A stretch of 9,354 nucleotides of DNA. It comes from JAWVZU01 sp033722075 (GTDB lineage Bacteria; Pseudomonadota; Gammaproteobacteria; Xanthomonadales; SZUA-38). Below, one piece after another: positions 7,174 through 9,354 of the stretch; within the stretch, counting starts at the first letter, position 1, and the number at the start of each line of letters is the position of its first letter. The position numbers were made by a program, and so were the translations under genes. The DNA lies in contig JAWVZU010000155.1 in the NCBI GenBank assembly GCA_033722075.1, positions 1 to 9,354 on the forward strand. Direction: 5' to 3'. The notes under the pieces are model-generated. The model saw only the letters and a program-made list of their open reading frames with translations, was not told the origin of the DNA and searched no databases.

Positions 7174-8490
7174 TCAGCGCTCCAGCGGGAGACTGATCCG
7201 CACTTCGAGCCCGGCGCCCTTGCGGTTTCGGGCTTCCATGGCGCCGTCGTGGACGTCCACCGCGGCGGCCGCAATGGCCAACCCGATCCCGTGACCCCCT
7301 GGACTGCGCGAGCGATCGACGCGGTGAAACGGAAGAAAGATCCGCTGCAGCTCTTCCTCCGGCACGCCGGGTCCCGTATCCCTCACGACCAGTTCCGCCA
7401 GCGCGTCGTCGCTTGACAGTTCGACCTCGACCTCTGCGCCGTCCGGCGTAAAACGCAGGGCATTCCTGACCACATTCTCGATTGCGCGCTTGATCAGCCC
7501 CCGGTCCATCTCGACCGAGAGCGCCTCGGGCCCCGCATAGCGCACCGATTTCCCACCCGGTCGACCCTCGTACGCGGCATCTTCGACGACCTGCTTGACC
7601 AGCGCGGCAAGATCGGCCGAGCTGCGCTTCACGGGCGCATCGTCGGCCAGCCCCCGGGAGAGCAACATGACGTCGCCGATGAGCTGGTTGAGCCGCTCGG
7701 CTTCCTCTTCGATGCGATCCAGTTCTCCAGCGGCCAGGGCACCGACCTTCTCACGGGCCAGCTCCAGGGCGACCTGCATGCGGGCCAGGGGGGAGCGCAA
7801 CTCATGTGAAACGTCACGGAGCAGCTGCTGCTGAGCGGTCCGGGAGCGCTGCAGCCGATCCGCCATGCGATCGAAGTCGCGGGCAAGATCACCGATTTCG
7901 TCGCGCGCGTAATCGCCACCCACCCGACGGCCAAGGTCGCCTTCCGCCAGTCCGACGGTGGCCCAGCGCAGCCTTCTCACCGGCCGGGTCAGGTAGACGG
8001 CCAGCAGCCAGCAGACCAGCGCGCTGACCACCGCGGCCACGGCCAGGCGCAGCAAGGCGCCCCGCCGCCCCGCCGCGAGCAGCTGGGGCGGCATCCGAAC
8101 CACGCCCACCACCCGGTAAAGGCGCCCTCGTGGATCGGCAACGGTCACCGCGCTGTAGTCGGGTCCGCTGGCGCGATTGGGCGGCTCGCCGAGCACCGCA
8201 ATGTCTTCCAGGTGTGGCGGCAGCGGCCGGGGATTCAGGTCCCGTCCCTGCTCATCGATCACATGCAACATTCGGCGGGCCGGCCCCCTCGGCATGCGCC
8301 GGATGCCGAACTGGTCAATGCTCGCTGCAGCCCGCTCGACGATGTCCTGCAGCCGGTCTCGAACTTCGGCCGGCACTTCCGTCGATCCATAGTTCTCCAG
8401 AACCCACAGGTTCAACCAGACGGTCGCCCCGACCATGAGCGTGATCGCGAGCCAGAAAGAGACGAAGATCTTGAGAAACAGGCGGCTCAT
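7174..8490 (-). CDS. cpxA: CpxA-type membrane sensor histidine kinase
   Basis: This is a 438-residue inner-membrane kinase. TM1 is at about residues 8-30, a periplasmic sensor region at 31-144, TM2 at about 145-168, then HAMP (TRPVRRLRWATVGLAEGDLG, 168-187). The HisKA segment DVSHELRSPLARMQ carries the phospho-accepting H229. The HATPase domain follows: N box NVVRNALRF with N343, G1 DTGPGV (371-376), F box around IFLPFHRVDR and G2 GGHGIGL (398-404). Sequence from HisKA to the end follows E. coli CpxA closely, but the periplasmic region does not look similar by eye, so its signal may differ. The ATG overlaps the TGA of the upstream regulator (ATGA), so the two are translationally coupled. The kinase would phosphorylate D52 of that regulator. 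The cpxA name rests on similarity, gene order and the upstream CpxR box. Confidence 0.93.
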   Translation of the reverse strand: MSRLFLKIFVSFWLAITLMVGATVWLNLWVLENYGSTEVPAEVRDRLQDIVERAAASIDQFGIRRMPRGPARRMLHVIDEQGRDLNPRPLPPHLEDIAVLGEPPNRASGPDYSAVTVADPRGRLYRVVGVVRMPPQLLAAGRRGALLRLAVAAVVSALVCWLLAVYLTRPVRRLRWATVGLAEGDLGRRVGGDYARDEIGDLARDFDRMADRLQRSRTAQQQLLRDVSHELRSPLARMQVALELAREKVGALAAGELDRIEEEAERLNQLIGDVMLLSRGLADDAPVKRSSADLAALVKQVVEDAAYEGRPGGKSVRYAGPEALSVEMDRGLIKRAIENVVRNALRFTPDGAEVEVELSSDDALAELVVRDTGPGVPEEELQRIFLPFHRVDRSRSPGGHGIGLAIAAAAVDVHDGAMEARNRKGAGLEVRISLPLER

Positions 8491-9176
8491 GAACTCGGAG
8501 AAATGAGCTGATAACCGATCCCCCGAACCGTCTCGATCCGGTCGCGACCGTCCGGAAACTGCCCGAGCTTGCGCCGGATGTTGGAGATGTGCATGTCAAC
8601 TGCCCGGTCATAGCGACCGAGTTCCCGGCCCAGACCCTTGCGGGAAATGTCTTCCTTGGTGACCACCCGCCCGGCACTGCGCATCAGCAACTCGAGGATT
8701 GCGAACTCGGTGCTGGTCAAGGCAAGCGGGTTACCGTCGGCCGACGCCGTGCGCCCGCCCGGATCCACCCGTATGCCGGCCACTTCCAGCACTGCCGGTG
8801 TTGACGCCTGCGCCTCCGCAGCACGACGCAGGATGGCGCGAATTCGCGCAACGACTTCGCGCGGATTGCACGGTTTCGGCAGGTAGTCGTCGGCACCCAG
8901 TTCCAGGCCCACGATCCGGTCCACGTCGTCTCCCCGGGCCGTGAGCATCAGCACCGGAAGTCGGCTCTGTCGGCGGAGCGACTTGAGCACTTCGATGCCA
9001 TCACGACCCGGGAGCATGATGTCCAGGATCGCGAGATCGAAGTCGCCGGCCAGGGCCGAATCCAGACCGGCGTTGCCATCGTGCTCGGCCGTCACGTCGA
9101 AGCCCTGGCCCTGCAGATATTCGCTCAGGAGTTCGCAGAACTGGACGTCGTCATCGATCAGCAGCAGTCCGGTCAT
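8487..9176 (-). CDS. cpxR: CpxR-type OmpR-family response regulator
   Basis: This is a 229-residue cytosolic transcription factor. The receiver domain (1-115) has the acidic pocket D8-D10, phospho-acceptor D52 in LAILDIMLPG, T79 in LMLTARG and K101 in YLPKP. The winged-helix domain (about 130-229) has the OmpR-type LTSTEFAILELL, the recognition segment RYDRAVDMHISNIRRKL and the wing RGIGYQL. The DRAxDMHISNxRRKL block and LGLELGADDYLPKP-like region match E. coli CpxR. Start: the ATG at 9176 is preceded by GGGGAAGA (9191-9184) at good spacing. A GTG at 9200 would add 8 residues not usual for the family. It is first in the operon with the kinase. A CpxR box lies 40 nt upstream of the ATG, suggesting autoregulation. 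Confidence 0.95.
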   Translation of the reverse strand: MTGLLLIDDDVQFCELLSEYLQGQGFDVTAEHDGNAGLDSALAGDFDLAILDIMLPGRDGIEVLKSLRRQSRLPVLMLTARGDDVDRIVGLELGADDYLPKPCNPREVVARIRAILRRAAEAQASTPAVLEVAGIRVDPGGRTASADGNPLALTSTEFAILELLMRSAGRVVTKEDISRKGLGRELGRYDRAVDMHISNIRRKLGQFPDGRDRIETVRGIGYQLISPSS

Positions 9177-9216
9177 GATTTCATCTTCCCCATCAGCCAC
9201 TTTCCGGGCAAAAAGT

Positions 9217-9231
9217 TTTACACAGGTTTAC
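9217..9231 (-). promoter_or_regulatory. CpxR box (GTAAA-N5-GTAAA) in the divergent cpxR / cpxP-like promoter region
   Basis: On the minus strand this reads GTAAACCTGTGTAAA, an exact match to the published CpxR consensus of two GTAAA repeats 5 nt apart. It lies between the regulator gene (ATG 40 nt away) and the divergent gene at 9313, placed to control either or both. The direct-repeat orientation follows the cpxR strand. Confidence 0.8.
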
Positions 9232-9312
9232 ATCACCGGACAGCAAACTTGCAGGCAAAGACCGTAGGCTGAGACTCACCGTAGAACGAATCAGCAGAAA
9301 GGAGAGACTGCT

Positions 9313-9354
9313 ATGCGCAAGCGAACGATCATCGTAATCGGCCTGGCATTGAGC
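9313..9354 (+). CDS. N-terminus of an exported protein, candidate CpxP/Spy-like (3' end missing)
   Basis: Only 14 codons are visible: MRKRTIIVIGLALS. A basic start followed by a hydrophobic run is the beginning of a signal peptide. A strong Shine-Dalgarno (AAAGGAGAG, 9298-9306) precedes the ATG with GGAG 8 nt away. In E. coli and relatives the gene divergent from cpxRA is cpxP, a periplasmic LTxxQ-motif protein that damps CpxA and is CpxR-activated. Position, export signal and the CpxR box between the genes support the same here. The diagnostic LTxxQ part lies outside the window, so the identity is an inference; any exported protein would start this way. Confidence 0.7.
   Translation, partial: MRKRTIIVIGLALS

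Overview
The window is GC-rich, gene-dense DNA. The typA protein, the CpxRA-type two-component system and the small Cys-rich lipoprotein all point to a gammaproteobacterium. My guess is a deep-branching one near Xanthomonadales/Chromatiales such as Wenzhouxiangella, but this comes only from protein resemblance and no rRNA is present. Most of the window reads as chromosomal housekeeping and accessory genes. I see no phage, CRISPR array, tRNA, rRNA or intact insertion sequence.

Layout, left to right. (1) 2-1954 (+): the 3' part of a long protein made almost entirely of ~31-residue helical repeats with a W...DP..A..W signature. (2) 1951-2283 (-): an unknown 110-residue protein whose stop codon overlaps that of the repeat protein. 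(3) 2313-2565: a ~253-bp non-coding element with 23-bp inverted ends (21/23 matching), CTAG at both tips and a central hairpin, looking like a MITE or IS-derived repeat. (4) 2589-3242 (-): a METTL7/TMT1-like SAM methyltransferase. (5) 3453-4286 (+): a PHYHD1-like Fe(II)/2-oxoglutarate dioxygenase, divergent from the methyltransferase. (6) 4312-4800 (-): an MTH1-like Nudix hydrolase, convergent with the dioxygenase. (7) 4899-6710 (+): typA/bipA, the ribosome-associated GTPase, divergent from the Nudix gene. (8) 6893-7171 (+): a small predicted lipoprotein. (9) 9176-7174 (-): a cpxR-cpxA operon with an ATGA overlap. (10) 9313-9354 (+): the first 14 codons of a divergent gene that starts like a signal peptide.

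The best-supported functional unit is at the right edge. The response regulator and kinase resemble E. coli CpxR and CpxA along their length. The short divergent intergenic region holds an exact GTAAA-N5-GTAAA sequence, the known CpxR-box consensus. The truncated divergent gene has the position and export-type N-terminus expected of a CpxP/Spy-like periplasmic protein. Together these look like an autoregulated envelope-stress module.

The middle genes may share a loose theme of damage control and small-molecule modification (nucleotide-pool sanitation, a dioxygenase, a thiol-methyltransferase-like enzyme), but they alternate in strand and are not one operon. The least explained items are the repeat protein, the 110-residue protein and the inverted-repeat element. 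I do not see clear evidence of a new multi-gene system.
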